A stretch of DNA of 64,000 nt from Sandaracinaceae bacterium. GTDB taxonomy: Bacteria > Myxococcota_A > Polyangia > Polyangiales > Sandaracinaceae. The notes below the pieces were generated by a model, which ran no database searches, was not told the origin of the DNA, and saw only the letters and a list, made by a program, of their open reading frames with translations. A program made the position numbers and the translations under genes. Below, in pieces: positions 25,117-33,312 of this stretch. Within the stretch, counting starts at the first letter, position 1, and each line of letters opens with the position of its first letter. Where the stretch lies: contig JAHBWG010000007.1 in the NCBI GenBank assembly GCA_019637095.1, forward strand, positions 102,853 to 166,852, given 5' to 3'.

Positions 25117-25946
25117 CGCGCGCCCTGAGCGCCGCGCTCGTCGTGCTCGCGCTCACCGCCCCGCGCGGGGAGGCCGCCGCGCAGACCTGCGCGGGGGGAC
25201 GCATCACGACGCAGGAGGGGTACTGTTGCTGGCCGGGCCAGCGCTGGGACGCGAGCGCAGGTCGCTGCGACGGACCGCCGCGCTGCCCCTCGCCCCTCGC
25301 CGCGTCGGGGAGCGAGTGCGTGGATCCGCGCGGCGGAGCGACCGAGCCGCCGCCGCGCGCACCCGCGATGGTGAGCGCGGCCGGCCCCATCGACTACGGG
25401 GCGCCCGGCGCCGCAGGCGCGTTGGCCACGTCGGATCCGCGCCCGCCCGCCGCCTCCGTAGCGGCACCCAGCGCGCTCGGCGCGAGCTGGCCCTCGATGG
25501 GCCGCTACGTACCCGCGGGCGCGCGCAACCCCTTCCGCGAGACGCGCTCGAGCGAGACGGTACAGGTCTACGGCATCGCATTGCTCCTCATCGGCTACGC
25601 CGGGTCGGTGGGTCTCGGGAGCGCGGCGCTCACCAGCGCAGGGCTGGGCTCCAGTCGCGATCGCAGCTGCCACGAGGCGCTCGGCGCGATCAGCTTCGTC
25701 CCGCTGGTCGGGGGCTTCCTCGCGCTCCCGGTCGTCACGGACTGTCAGATCGGGTGGGACCGCTTGGAGTGGGCGTGGGGCCTCGGGGTCATCCCGGCGG
25801 CCATGCAGTTGGTCGGCTTCGGGCTATTGCTCGCGGGGACCCTCACCGTCGCCGAGGTCACGGTCTTCGAGAACGCCTCGCTGCGGCTCACGGTCGAGCC
25901 GCTCGTCGGCGGGACGACGGGCTTCTCGGCGCGGCTCCGGCTGTGA
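25113..25946 (+). CDS. Exported CCWPGQ protein with membrane segments, cassette copy 2 gene B
   Basis: This is a 277-residue paralogue of 23209-24126. A signal peptide (VTRALSAALVVLALTAP) is followed by TCAGGRITTQEGYCCWPGQRW, a Pro-rich linker with EPPPRAPAMV as in copy 1, the segment ARNPFRETRSSETVQVYG, and three hydrophobic stretches (IALLLIGYAGSVGLG, LVGGFLALPVV, AMQLVGFGLLLAGTL). The terminal LTVEPLVGGTTGFSARLRL echoes LAPLVGAANGLRLTLEL of copy 1. It is clearly duplicated and diverged, with the same GTGA coupling. The function is unknown. Confidence 0.75.
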   Translation: MTRALSAALVVLALTAPRGEAAAQTCAGGRITTQEGYCCWPGQRWDASAGRCDGPPRCPSPLAASGSECVDPRGGATEPPPRAPAMVSAAGPIDYGAPGAAGALATSDPRPPAASVAAPSALGASWPSMGRYVPAGARNPFRETRSSETVQVYGIALLLIGYAGSVGLGSAALTSAGLGSSRDRSCHEALGAISFVPLVGGFLALPVVTDCQIGWDRLEWAWGLGVIPAAMQLVGFGLLLAGTLTVAEVTVFENASLRLTVEPLVGGTTGFSARLRL

Positions 25947-25951
25947 GCCGC

Positions 25952-27937
25952 TCAGAGCCCGAGCACGACGAGGAACACGTCGACGTCGGTGGGCGTGACG
26001 GTGCCGCTCCCGAAGCTCGCCGCCGCGCCGAAGCGACCCGCGAGCGCGAGCGTGTCACCGCGCGTCGCGAGCCCGGTCGCCATGTCGCGACCCGCGCCGC
26101 CGTAGGAGCGCACGAGCGGGTCGTCCGCGAGCTCGCCGATGCCGAGCAGCACCACGTCCTCGCGACCCGCGGACCAGGGCAGCGAAGCCGCGAGCCACAC
26201 CCCGCCTCGCGCGTCGACCACGGGACCGCGGGCGCGCTGCGAGAAGCGCCCGCTCGCCCCGCGTGCCCAGCGCGCCGCGCCGGTCGTCCCATCGAGCGCC
26301 AACACGAGCTGCGCGAGATCCCCGCTCGGCAACGTCGTCGTGACCCCGCCGAAGTCCGCGCTCGACGTGACCTCGAGGCCGAGGAGCAGCTCGCCGCTCG
26401 CACGGTAGGCCAAGCCGAAGGCCTCCGAGCACTGCACGAAGCGCGACCAGCGGTGCGTGAACGCCGGCACGCCGACGCGCCCGACGAAGCAGCCGAGCGT
26501 GCGTGACGTCGGGCCGCCGCCGAGGTCGACCCCGGCGCCGGAGAACCCGGCGACGAAGAGGTCGCCGTCCGGCGCGAAGGCCGCGACGACGTGGGTCTCG
26601 GACCCGCCGCCGCCGAAGACGTGCGACGCGACGTGCTCGCCGGCCGCGTCGTAGATCGCGACGAACGCGTCGTGGTCGCCGCGGCCCACGAGCGGCCCGC
26701 CGCCGAAGTCGAAGCGACCGCCCAGGCTGCCGGTCACCACCACGCGGTCGCCCTCGGCGACGACGCCGCCCGCCGTGTCCCAGCCGGTGCTCGTGATGAA
26801 GCGCTGCCAGCGCACCGCGCCCGCCGCGTCCATCGCGACGACGGCGACGTCGGAGCCGATGACCCGGTCCTCGAACGGCGCGCGGCCCGGGCTCGTCCAG
26901 CGCACGTCGTAGGTCGCGACGAGGACGACGCCGCCGTCGGGCGCCGCGGCGATGGCGGCGACGCGCACGTTCGACGTGACGAAGCGGCGCCGCCACGACT
27001 CGCTCCCGGCGGCGCCGTAGCGAACGAGCGTGACGTCCTCTCCGTCGGAGAACGCGAGGTAGATCGCGCCGTCGTCGCTCACCGCGACGCGCCCGTCCCA
27101 GTCTTGGAGGCCGGGCATGAAGCCCGTCGAAGGATGCGTCGCGGACCAGCGGTAACGCGGAAGGCACCGCCCCTCGCGGCAGAGCTGGTCCGCGCGGCAC
27201 CCGACGCCGCACGCGCCGCAGTGCGTCGTGTCTCGATCGGTGTCGACGCACGCGGCCCCACAGAACGTCCCGCCGCCCGGGCAAACGCACCGCCCGCCCT
27301 CGCAGGCCAGCGCCGGATCGCAACGCTCCATGCACCGCCCGCAGTGCGCCGGGTCGGTCGCGAGGCGCACGCACCGCCCGTCGCACACCACCTCGCCGGG
27401 CGCGCACACGCAGCGGCCGGCCTCGCAGCGCGCGCCGTCGGCGCACGCGACGTCGCACGCGCCGCAGTGAGCCGGGTCGCGCGCGAGCTCGAAGCACCCG
27501 GTCGGACAGGCGTCGAGCGCTGCGCTCGCGCACGCGCACGCGCCGGCCTCGCAGCGCTGATCGGGGCCACACGCGCGGTCGCACGCGCCGCAGTGGGCGA
27601 CGTCTTCGCCGGTGCGCGTGCACCGCGCCCCGCACGGGGCCTCGCCGGCCGGGCACACGCATTCGGCGTCGACGCACGTCGCGCCCGCGGGGCACGGCGC
27701 ACCGCATCGCCCGCAGTGCTCCACGTCGCGCGAGAGATCCACGCACGACGCCGCGCACTCGGTGCCCCCCGCCGGACACCGGCACACGCCCGCCGCGCAC
27801 TCGAGCCACGGCAAGCACCGGACGCCGCACCCACCACAGTTCGCCGGATCCGTCGGCGACGCGTCGCACGGCGCGCAGCCGGCGAAGAGGACGAGCGCGA
27901 GGAGCGCGCGCGCGAGGTGCGATGGGCGCGAGTCCAT
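25952..27937 (-). CDS. Cys-rich repeat / beta-propeller lipoprotein
   Basis: This is a 661-residue lipoprotein: signal MDSRPSHLARALLALVLFAGC with lipobox AGC. Residues 25-265 hold about seven repeats of the pattern HCGxCGxxC...CxxGxCxCPxG...CxxxCVD, each near 33-35 residues and probably disulfide-knotted. Residues 270-661 consist of blade-like repeats (VAVSDDGAIYLAFSDGED, VVVTGSLGGRFDFGGGPL, SGELLLGLEVTSSADFGG) of a PQQ-like or SBBP-repeat beta-propeller. The architecture is typical of large surface lipoproteins of Polyangiales; the ligand is unknown. The ATG at 27937 has TAGGCT 12 bases upstream, so the leader would be a few bases. It follows the two kinases on the same strand after 33 bases. 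Confidence 0.8.
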   Translation of the reverse strand: MDSRPSHLARALLALVLFAGCAPCDASPTDPANCGGCGVRCLPWLECAAGVCRCPAGGTECAASCVDLSRDVEHCGRCGAPCPAGATCVDAECVCPAGEAPCGARCTRTGEDVAHCGACDRACGPDQRCEAGACACASAALDACPTGCFELARDPAHCGACDVACADGARCEAGRCVCAPGEVVCDGRCVRLATDPAHCGRCMERCDPALACEGGRCVCPGGGTFCGAACVDTDRDTTHCGACGVGCRADQLCREGRCLPRYRWSATHPSTGFMPGLQDWDGRVAVSDDGAIYLAFSDGEDVTLVRYGAAGSESWRRRFVTSNVRVAAIAAAPDGGVVLVATYDVRWTSPGRAPFEDRVIGSDVAVVAMDAAGAVRWQRFITSTGWDTAGGVVAEGDRVVVTGSLGGRFDFGGGPLVGRGDHDAFVAIYDAAGEHVASHVFGGGGSETHVVAAFAPDGDLFVAGFSGAGVDLGGGPTSRTLGCFVGRVGVPAFTHRWSRFVQCSEAFGLAYRASGELLLGLEVTSSADFGGVTTTLPSGDLAQLVLALDGTTGAARWARGASGRFSQRARGPVVDARGGVWLAASLPWSAGREDVVLLGIGELADDPLVRSYGGAGRDMATGLATRGDTLALAGRFGAAASFGSGTVTPTDVDVFLVVLGL

Positions 27938-27970
27938 GGCGCGAGGACGAGCCTACCACCCCCGCGCGCG

Positions 27971-29887
27971 TCACGCCGCGTCGGCGCGAGCGTCGCCGGC
28001 CGCGCGCTCGCGCCACCCGAGCAGCGTGAGCGCCATCGCGCAGGCGCCGCCGATCCCGATCCACTCGAACACGTACGCCGGCGCGGCCAGGACGAGGGCG
28101 AAGGCGCCGATCATCGACGCGCTCGCCACCCAGAGACGGCGATCGAGCACGACCGCGAGGGTGAAGAAGAGGTAGGCGTAGTAGAGCGAGGTGATGCCGA
28201 CCGCCAACTCCACGGACACGCCGAGCAGCATGCACGCGATCCAGTGCAGCTCGACGGCGCACGCGGTGAAGATGATCCCGCCGTAGAGGCGGCGGTTCGC
28301 GAGGTTGTCGAAGAAGGTCCTGCGGTAAGCGAGGCCCACCGGGAGGAAGGTCGCGACGAGCAGGACGCCCTCGACGAGCAGCTCGGGGTAGCCGATCGAA
28401 TAGCGGCCGGTTCGGGTGAGCCAGCCGAGCCCGAGGCTGAAGAGGAGCCACGCCGCGCCGAGCACGGCGAAGAGGCGGCGCCGGGCGGCCGAGCCGAGGC
28501 TGAAGTCGAGCTCCCGGCTCATCGACTCGAGCCGCCGCACGTGGCGCTCGCGGTGCTCGAGCCGACGCTCGAGCGCGCCGAGCGCGGTCTCGAGCGGCGC
28601 CGGCGCCGCCCGCATGCGCGCGGCGAAGGCGCGCGCCGCGCCGAGGCGCTCGTGCGCGAGCGCGTGGCGCGCCCGCTGCTCGTCGAGGCGATCCGTGAGC
28701 GCTTCGAGCGCGGGGTGCGCCTCCCAGCTGCGCCGCGCCCGCTCGATCGCGAGCTCGATCTCGGCGAAGCGCGGCTCGACCTCGGCGTCCGGCGCCGGAT
28801 CGAGCTCCGCTGCGCCCTCCTCGCGCGCCGCGAGCGCGTCGAGCCCCGCGGCCGCGCTGCGCGCGAGGCGATCCGCGCGCCGGTGCAGGAGGAACTCCTC
28901 GAGCGCGCGACGGAAGGCGGCGGCGCTCTCGAAGCGGTCCGCCGGGTCGGCGGCGAGCGCGCGCCGCGCGATGGTCGCGAGCTCGGCCGGCACGTCGTCG
29001 CCGTAGGCGGGCGGCGCGGCGCGGAACGCGGCGCCGAGCGTCTCGAGCACCGTCGCCCCCGCGTGGACCGGCTGGCCCGTCAACACACCGTGCAATAGAC
29101 CACCGAGGAGGTACACGTCGGTCGCCGGGCCCACGCGCGCCGCGTCGGCGGCCGCGAGCTCCGGCGGCATGTACGCCGGCGTGCCGGCGAGGCCCCGCAA
29201 CGCGTCCGCGCGAACGAGCCAGCTCGGGGCCGCCTCGCCGAAGCCGGCCGCGAGCCCCCAGTCGAGCACGTAGACCTCGCCGAACGCGCCGATCATGACG
29301 TTGTCGGGCTTGAGGTCCAAGTGCAGCACGCCGCGCTCGTGCGCGAACCCGATCGCGTGCGCGACCCGGATCAGGACGTCGAGGTGCGCCTCGAGCGGGC
29401 TCTCGCGGAAGCGCGGGTGCGCACCCGGATCCTCGATCACCCGCGTCCAGCTCGTCCCCTCGACGCGCTTCATCACGACGGCCGGGCTCGTGCCGAGGCG
29501 AGCGAGCGTGTGGACCGGCGCCACGCTCGGGTGCTCGAGCGCGCCGCCGACCCAAGCCTCCTTCAAGAGCGTCGCGGTCGCGCCGGGTCGATCGCGTCGC
29601 GCGATCTTCACCGCGACCTCGCGCCGCAAGCTGCCTTGTCGCGCCAGGTGGACCTCACCCATCCCCCCCTCGCCGAGCAGCGCGAGCGGCGCGAGCACCT
29701 CTGGCGAGAGCGCGAGCGCCGGTCCCTCGCCGGACTCGTCGGACAGCAGCGTGCGCGCCGACTCGGGGAGCTGCGTGCGGTCGGACGCGACGAGCGTTCC
29801 GTCTCCTCGCGCCTCGATCGCGGACGCGGTCAGGCCGTGGCGCGCCCACAGCGTGCTCAGCGCCTCCGGGATCGGCACCGCGCTCAC
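27971..29887 (-). CDS. Membrane Ser/Thr kinase with HLD/DWG motifs (second of a tandem pair)
   Basis: This is a 638-residue kinase. After about 65 N-terminal residues the kinase domain shows GEGGMGEVHLA, Lys94 in EVAVKI, catalytic loop HLDLKPDN with Asp191, and DWG (209) in place of DFG. Arg of HRD is replaced by Leu, which usually removes activation-loop phosphorylation control; the catalytic Asp, Asn and metal Asp remain. After a helical, Arg/Glu-rich linker with coiled-coil character come about six transmembrane helices (FAVLGAAWLLFSLGLGW to ACAMALTLLGW). It starts with GTG inside the stop of the upstream kinase (GTGA). The pair share the layout and the first 30 residues of pattern, so they arose by duplication and may form a heteromer. 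Confidence 0.9.
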   Translation of the reverse strand: MSAVPIPEALSTLWARHGLTASAIEARGDGTLVASDRTQLPESARTLLSDESGEGPALALSPEVLAPLALLGEGGMGEVHLARQGSLRREVAVKIARRDRPGATATLLKEAWVGGALEHPSVAPVHTLARLGTSPAVVMKRVEGTSWTRVIEDPGAHPRFRESPLEAHLDVLIRVAHAIGFAHERGVLHLDLKPDNVMIGAFGEVYVLDWGLAAGFGEAAPSWLVRADALRGLAGTPAYMPPELAAADAARVGPATDVYLLGGLLHGVLTGQPVHAGATVLETLGAAFRAAPPAYGDDVPAELATIARRALAADPADRFESAAAFRRALEEFLLHRRADRLARSAAAGLDALAAREEGAAELDPAPDAEVEPRFAEIELAIERARRSWEAHPALEALTDRLDEQRARHALAHERLGAARAFAARMRAAPAPLETALGALERRLEHRERHVRRLESMSRELDFSLGSAARRRLFAVLGAAWLLFSLGLGWLTRTGRYSIGYPELLVEGVLLVATFLPVGLAYRRTFFDNLANRRLYGGIIFTACAVELHWIACMLLGVSVELAVGITSLYYAYLFFTLAVVLDRRLWVASASMIGAFALVLAAPAYVFEWIGIGGACAMALTLLGWRERAAGDARADAA

Positions 29888-31749
29888 GCGCGCACCGCGC
29901 GCGGTGCGAGATAGACGAGGCCGATCGCGGCTGCTCCGAGCCCGCCGCCGACGCCGACGATCTCGTAGACGTGCTCGGGCGCGAGCGCAGCGGCGATCGC
30001 GGTCGGGACCTGGAGCAGAGGGCTGACGAAGAAGCGCGTGCTCACGAGCATCGTCACCGCGCCGAACGCGAGGAGGTAGAACAGCGGCGTCAGCGCGAGG
30101 GCGTCGCGGAACGGGATCTCGGCGTGCGCGCCGAGCACCCACAGGCCCTGCACCGCGAAGAAGGTGCCGATACACACCCACCAGATCGCGGCGTTCGCGC
30201 GGTTGAGGAACACGAGGCGCCGCTGCCAGACCCCGAAGGGGCCCAAGAGCGCGAGCGAGACGAGCCCCGTCGCCAGCATCTCGGGGTAACCGAGCGACAC
30301 GACCTGCGCGCGCTCCGCCCAGCCCATGACGAGGTTGATGACGACGAACAGGGCGCCGAGCACGATCGCGAGGCGGCTGCGGAAGCGGTGCCCCGCGTCG
30401 AGGTCCTCGGCATGCGCCATCGCCTCGAGCGCCGCGACGTGGGCGCGCGCGGCGCGCCCCTCCTCGAGGAGCGCGTCGAGCCGCGCGCGGAGCGCGGCGT
30501 GCGGCGGATCGAGGCTGGCGAGCGTGGCCTCGGCGAGCTCGAGCCGCCCGAGCCGCATCGCGTGGCCCGCGAGCCGCTCCGCGAGGCGGCGCTCGAGCGC
30601 GGGCAGATCCGGGTGCTCGGGCCAGCCCGCCTCGGCCTCGCGCAACGCGAACCGACACGCGCCGAGGCGCGCGAAGAACGCAGCCTCGTCGAGGGCCTCA
30701 CCCTCCGGCGTGACGTCGTCGAGCGCGTCGATCGCGGCGCGCGCCTCCTCCGCGAACGCCGCAGCCTCGCGGTGCGCCGTGAACGATCGCAAGGCGTCCT
30801 GCAGCGCGGCCACGTCCGCGAAGCGCGCGCTCGGCTCCACGTGCATCGCGCGGTGCAGGAGCGCGGCGAGCTCCGCCGGCACGTCGGGACCGTACGGGTG
30901 CGGCGCGGACACGTACGCCTGGTAGAGCTTCTGGATCGGCAGCTCCGCCTGGTGCGGCGGGCGGCCCGTCACCACCTCGTGCAGCGTCGCGCCGAGCAGG
31001 TAGACGTCGGTCCAGGGCCCGATCCGCGCGCCCTCGCCCATCGCGAGCTCGGGCGCCATGTAGTCGGGCGTGCCCGCGATCGCGCGCAGCGACGACGCGC
31101 GCGGGAGCCACGGCGGGCACGCGGGGCCATGGCCCGCGGCCAAGCCCCAGTCGAGCACGTAGACCTCGCCGAACGCGCCGACCATCACGTTGTCGGGCTT
31201 GAGGTCGAGGTGCAGCACGCCGCGCGCGTGCGCGAACGCGATCGCGTCACACACCGACGAGAGCACGCCGAGGTGCCGCCCGAGGCGGTCCTCGCCGGGC
31301 GCCGGCGCCTCGCGCAGGAGCGCCCGCCACGAGGTTCCGTCGACGCGCTTCATCACGACGCGCGGTCCGACCGCGAGCGTGTGCACCGGCACCACGTTGG
31401 GGTGCTCGAGGTGGCCGCCGACCCAGGCCTCCTTGAGGAGGTTGGCGAGCCCGCGCTCCTCGTCGAAGAGCTGCTTGACCGCCACCTCGCGCCGCAGCGC
31501 GCCTTGCCGCGCGAGGTGCACGACGCCCATCCCGCCGCGGCCGAGCTCCTCGCCGAGCTCGAGCGGCTCGTCGACCAGCTCCGCGCCGTCCCCCGCCGCC
31601 ATCTCCGCGCTCGCGAGCGTCGCGGCGTCCGCGGTGAGGTGCCGGTCCGACGCCGACAGCGTCCCGTCCGGCGCGAAGCTCAGCGAGGACGGAGAGATCC
31701 CCCGCGCGCGCCAGTGCGCCGTCAGGGCTTCAGTCGCGGTAGCGGGCAC
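29884..31749 (-). CDS. Membrane Ser/Thr kinase with HLD/DWG motifs (first of a tandem pair)
   Basis: This is a 621-residue kinase paralogous to the next gene. It has GRGGMGVVHLA, Lys92 in EVAVKQL, HLDLKPDN with Asp182, DWG at 200, GTPDYMAPELA, a helical linker, and six hydrophobic helices near the C-terminus (IVLGALFVVINLVMGW to VGGGLGAAAIGLVYLA). The GTG at 31749 (VPATATEALTAHWRARG) aligns with the N-terminus of the paralogue. It overlaps the upstream SRPBCC gene by 20 bases. The longer frame to 31818 lies inside that gene. The operon order is therefore SRPBCC protein, kinase, kinase, and possibly the beta-propeller lipoprotein. Confidence 0.88.
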   Translation of the reverse strand: MPATATEALTAHWRARGISPSSLSFAPDGTLSASDRHLTADAATLASAEMAAGDGAELVDEPLELGEELGRGGMGVVHLARQGALRREVAVKQLFDEERGLANLLKEAWVGGHLEHPNVVPVHTLAVGPRVVMKRVDGTSWRALLREAPAPGEDRLGRHLGVLSSVCDAIAFAHARGVLHLDLKPDNVMVGAFGEVYVLDWGLAAGHGPACPPWLPRASSLRAIAGTPDYMAPELAMGEGARIGPWTDVYLLGATLHEVVTGRPPHQAELPIQKLYQAYVSAPHPYGPDVPAELAALLHRAMHVEPSARFADVAALQDALRSFTAHREAAAFAEEARAAIDALDDVTPEGEALDEAAFFARLGACRFALREAEAGWPEHPDLPALERRLAERLAGHAMRLGRLELAEATLASLDPPHAALRARLDALLEEGRAARAHVAALEAMAHAEDLDAGHRFRSRLAIVLGALFVVINLVMGWAERAQVVSLGYPEMLATGLVSLALLGPFGVWQRRLVFLNRANAAIWWVCIGTFFAVQGLWVLGAHAEIPFRDALALTPLFYLLAFGAVTMLVSTRFFVSPLLQVPTAIAAALAPEHVYEIVGVGGGLGAAAIGLVYLAPRAVRA

Positions 31750-32359
31750 GCGCCGGGCCCATGAGGTAGTCGTACATCTCGTCGGGGACGCGGAGCAACG
31801 AAGCTTGCACGGCTCCACCGAGCACGCCCGTCATGATGCGCGAGCCCGGATCGGCCATCACGCCCCACGTCACCAGCGTGCGATCGAGCTCGCCGCGGTA
31901 CGGCGCGAGCTCGAGGAAGCCCCACGCGTCGCGCACGTCGTTGGGGCGGCTGCGATCGAGCCGGAAGGAGACGTCGCGCGCGTCCGGGCGCAGCTCGACG
32001 CGCACGTGGTAGCTCGCGCGGATCGGCCCGTACTCGTGGGTGAAGCGCAGCGTCCGGCGCGCGTCGGCGCGGCTCAGGACGCGCTGCTCGACGCACTGCG
32101 GGAGCATGTCGCACAGGTGGTCGGCGTCCTCGACGCCGCGCCACACCTCCGCGATCGGCCGGGGGATCACCCGCCACGCCGTGCCGCCGACGAAGCTCTG
32201 GCCGGCGCGCTGCTGCGTGCGCGGCCGGCGCACCGGCTCGCCGCGCTCGAGCTCGCGCACCTCGTCGCGGGTGAACTGCTGCGCGCCGCCCGCGGGCGCG
32301 AGCGCGAGCCCGGCCGCCGAGGCCGCGAGCGCGAGCGCGAGCGTGGAGCGCGCCTTCAT
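31730..32359 (-). CDS. Exported SRPBCC/START-like protein
   Basis: This is a 209-residue protein with signal peptide MKARSTLALALAASAAGLALAP cleaved near AGGA. The mature part (WRVIPRPIAEVWRGVEDADH, YHVRVELRPDARDVSFRLD, WGFLELAPYRGELDRTLVTW) has the strand-helix pattern of the SRPBCC/Bet v1 fold, which binds hydrophobic ligands; such exported proteins are often assigned to polyketide cyclase/START groups. No catalytic residues are evident. TATCCT stands nine bases before the ATG. Its stop lies inside the first kinase gene, so it may provide the signal sensed by the kinase pair; this is inference. Confidence 0.7.
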   Translation of the reverse strand: MKARSTLALALAASAAGLALAPAGGAQQFTRDEVRELERGEPVRRPRTQQRAGQSFVGGTAWRVIPRPIAEVWRGVEDADHLCDMLPQCVEQRVLSRADARRTLRFTHEYGPIRASYHVRVELRPDARDVSFRLDRSRPNDVRDAWGFLELAPYRGELDRTLVTWGVMADPGSRIMTGVLGGAVQASLLRVPDEMYDYLMGPARARYRD

Positions 32360-32457
32360 CCCGCTCCGAGGATACCGCGCACCTCGGTGCGCTCAAGGGC
32401 GCGGGCCTTCTCGCCTCGCCGACGCGGGCGTACGCTCGACGAGCGGAGGTTGGTCAG

Positions 32458-33297
32458 ATGCATCGTCTCACCATGGCGTGGGTGCTGCTCGGGAGCGTCG
32501 CGTTCGCGGCGCCCGGCTGCTCGGGGGAGTCGACGGACGACGTCGACGGAGGGATGGACGCGGCGACGGCGCGGGACGGCGGCGCGGGCGACGGCGCGAT
32601 CGCGCAGGACGCGGCGCCGGGCGACGGGAGCGCCCCGCTCGACGCGGGCGGAGCGCTCGACGCCGGCGACACCGACGCGGGCGAGGCGCTCGACGCCGGC
32701 GACACCGACGCGGGCGAGGCGCTCGACGCCGGCGACACCGACGCGGGCGAGGCGCTCGACGCAGGCGCCGCCACCGACGCCGGCACCGCCCTCGACGCCG
32801 GCTTCGACGCCGGACCCTCGACCGCGCTCGACGCCGGCTTCGACGCCGGACCCTCCACCGGGCTCGACGCCGGCTTCGACGCCGGACCCTCGACCGCGCT
32901 CGACGCCGGCTTCGACGCGGGACCCTCGACCGCGCTCGACGCCGGCTTCGACGCCGGACCCTCGACCGCGCTCGACGCCGGCTTCGACGCGGGCGTCGAC
33001 GCCGGGCCGTCGATCTCGTTCGACGCGGGGAGCTGCGGCAACGTCGGCATCAACTGCTCGACGGCCGGCGGCGCGAGCTGCGGCGCCGGGCTGATGTGCT
33101 GGACGCGCGCCGGCGTCCAGGGCGTCTGCGCCCCGTCGGACATGTGCGGGTTCGTCGCGTGCACCGACGCCACCGACATGTGCCTGAACGTCATGGGCAG
33201 CACGCAGGGCACGTGCGTCACCTCCGCCGAGCTCGCCTGCGTGTGCGCGAGCGCGCGCGGTCGCACGATCTTCTCGTGCCCGGTCATCGGGCCCTGA
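32458..33297 (+). CDS. Lipoprotein with Asp-Ala-Gly repeat stalk
   Basis: This is a 279-residue lipoprotein. The signal MHRLTMAWVLLGSVAFAAPGC ends in lipobox PGC. Residues 60-185 are an acidic low-complexity stalk made from 11-residue LDAGDTDAGEA units and 12-residue LDAGFDAGPSTA units. The last 90 residues form a small disulfide domain with about nine Cys (CGNVGINCSTAGGASCGAG, CGFVACTDATDMC). The stalk would hold the Cys-rich tip away from the outer membrane. ggagg lies at ribosome-binding distance and TACGCT upstream. The function is unknown. Confidence 0.75.
   Translation: MHRLTMAWVLLGSVAFAAPGCSGESTDDVDGGMDAATARDGGAGDGAIAQDAAPGDGSAPLDAGGALDAGDTDAGEALDAGDTDAGEALDAGDTDAGEALDAGAATDAGTALDAGFDAGPSTALDAGFDAGPSTGLDAGFDAGPSTALDAGFDAGPSTALDAGFDAGPSTALDAGFDAGVDAGPSISFDAGSCGNVGINCSTAGGASCGAGLMCWTRAGVQGVCAPSDMCGFVACTDATDMCLNVMGSTQGTCVTSAELACVCASARGRTIFSCPVIGP
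32656..33008 (+). repeat. Coding minisatellite: 33-bp x3 and 36-bp x5 tandem arrays
   Basis: Three near-identical 33-base units beginning ctcgacgccggcgac span 32656-32754. Five 36-base units beginning ctcgacgccggcttc span 32791-32970, with a partial unit after. Bases vary mainly at third positions (gccgga/gcggga). Such arrays expand and contract by slippage and would vary stalk length between strains. Confidence 0.8.
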
Positions 33298-33312
33298 CGC
33301 GCGCGCGCCCCT

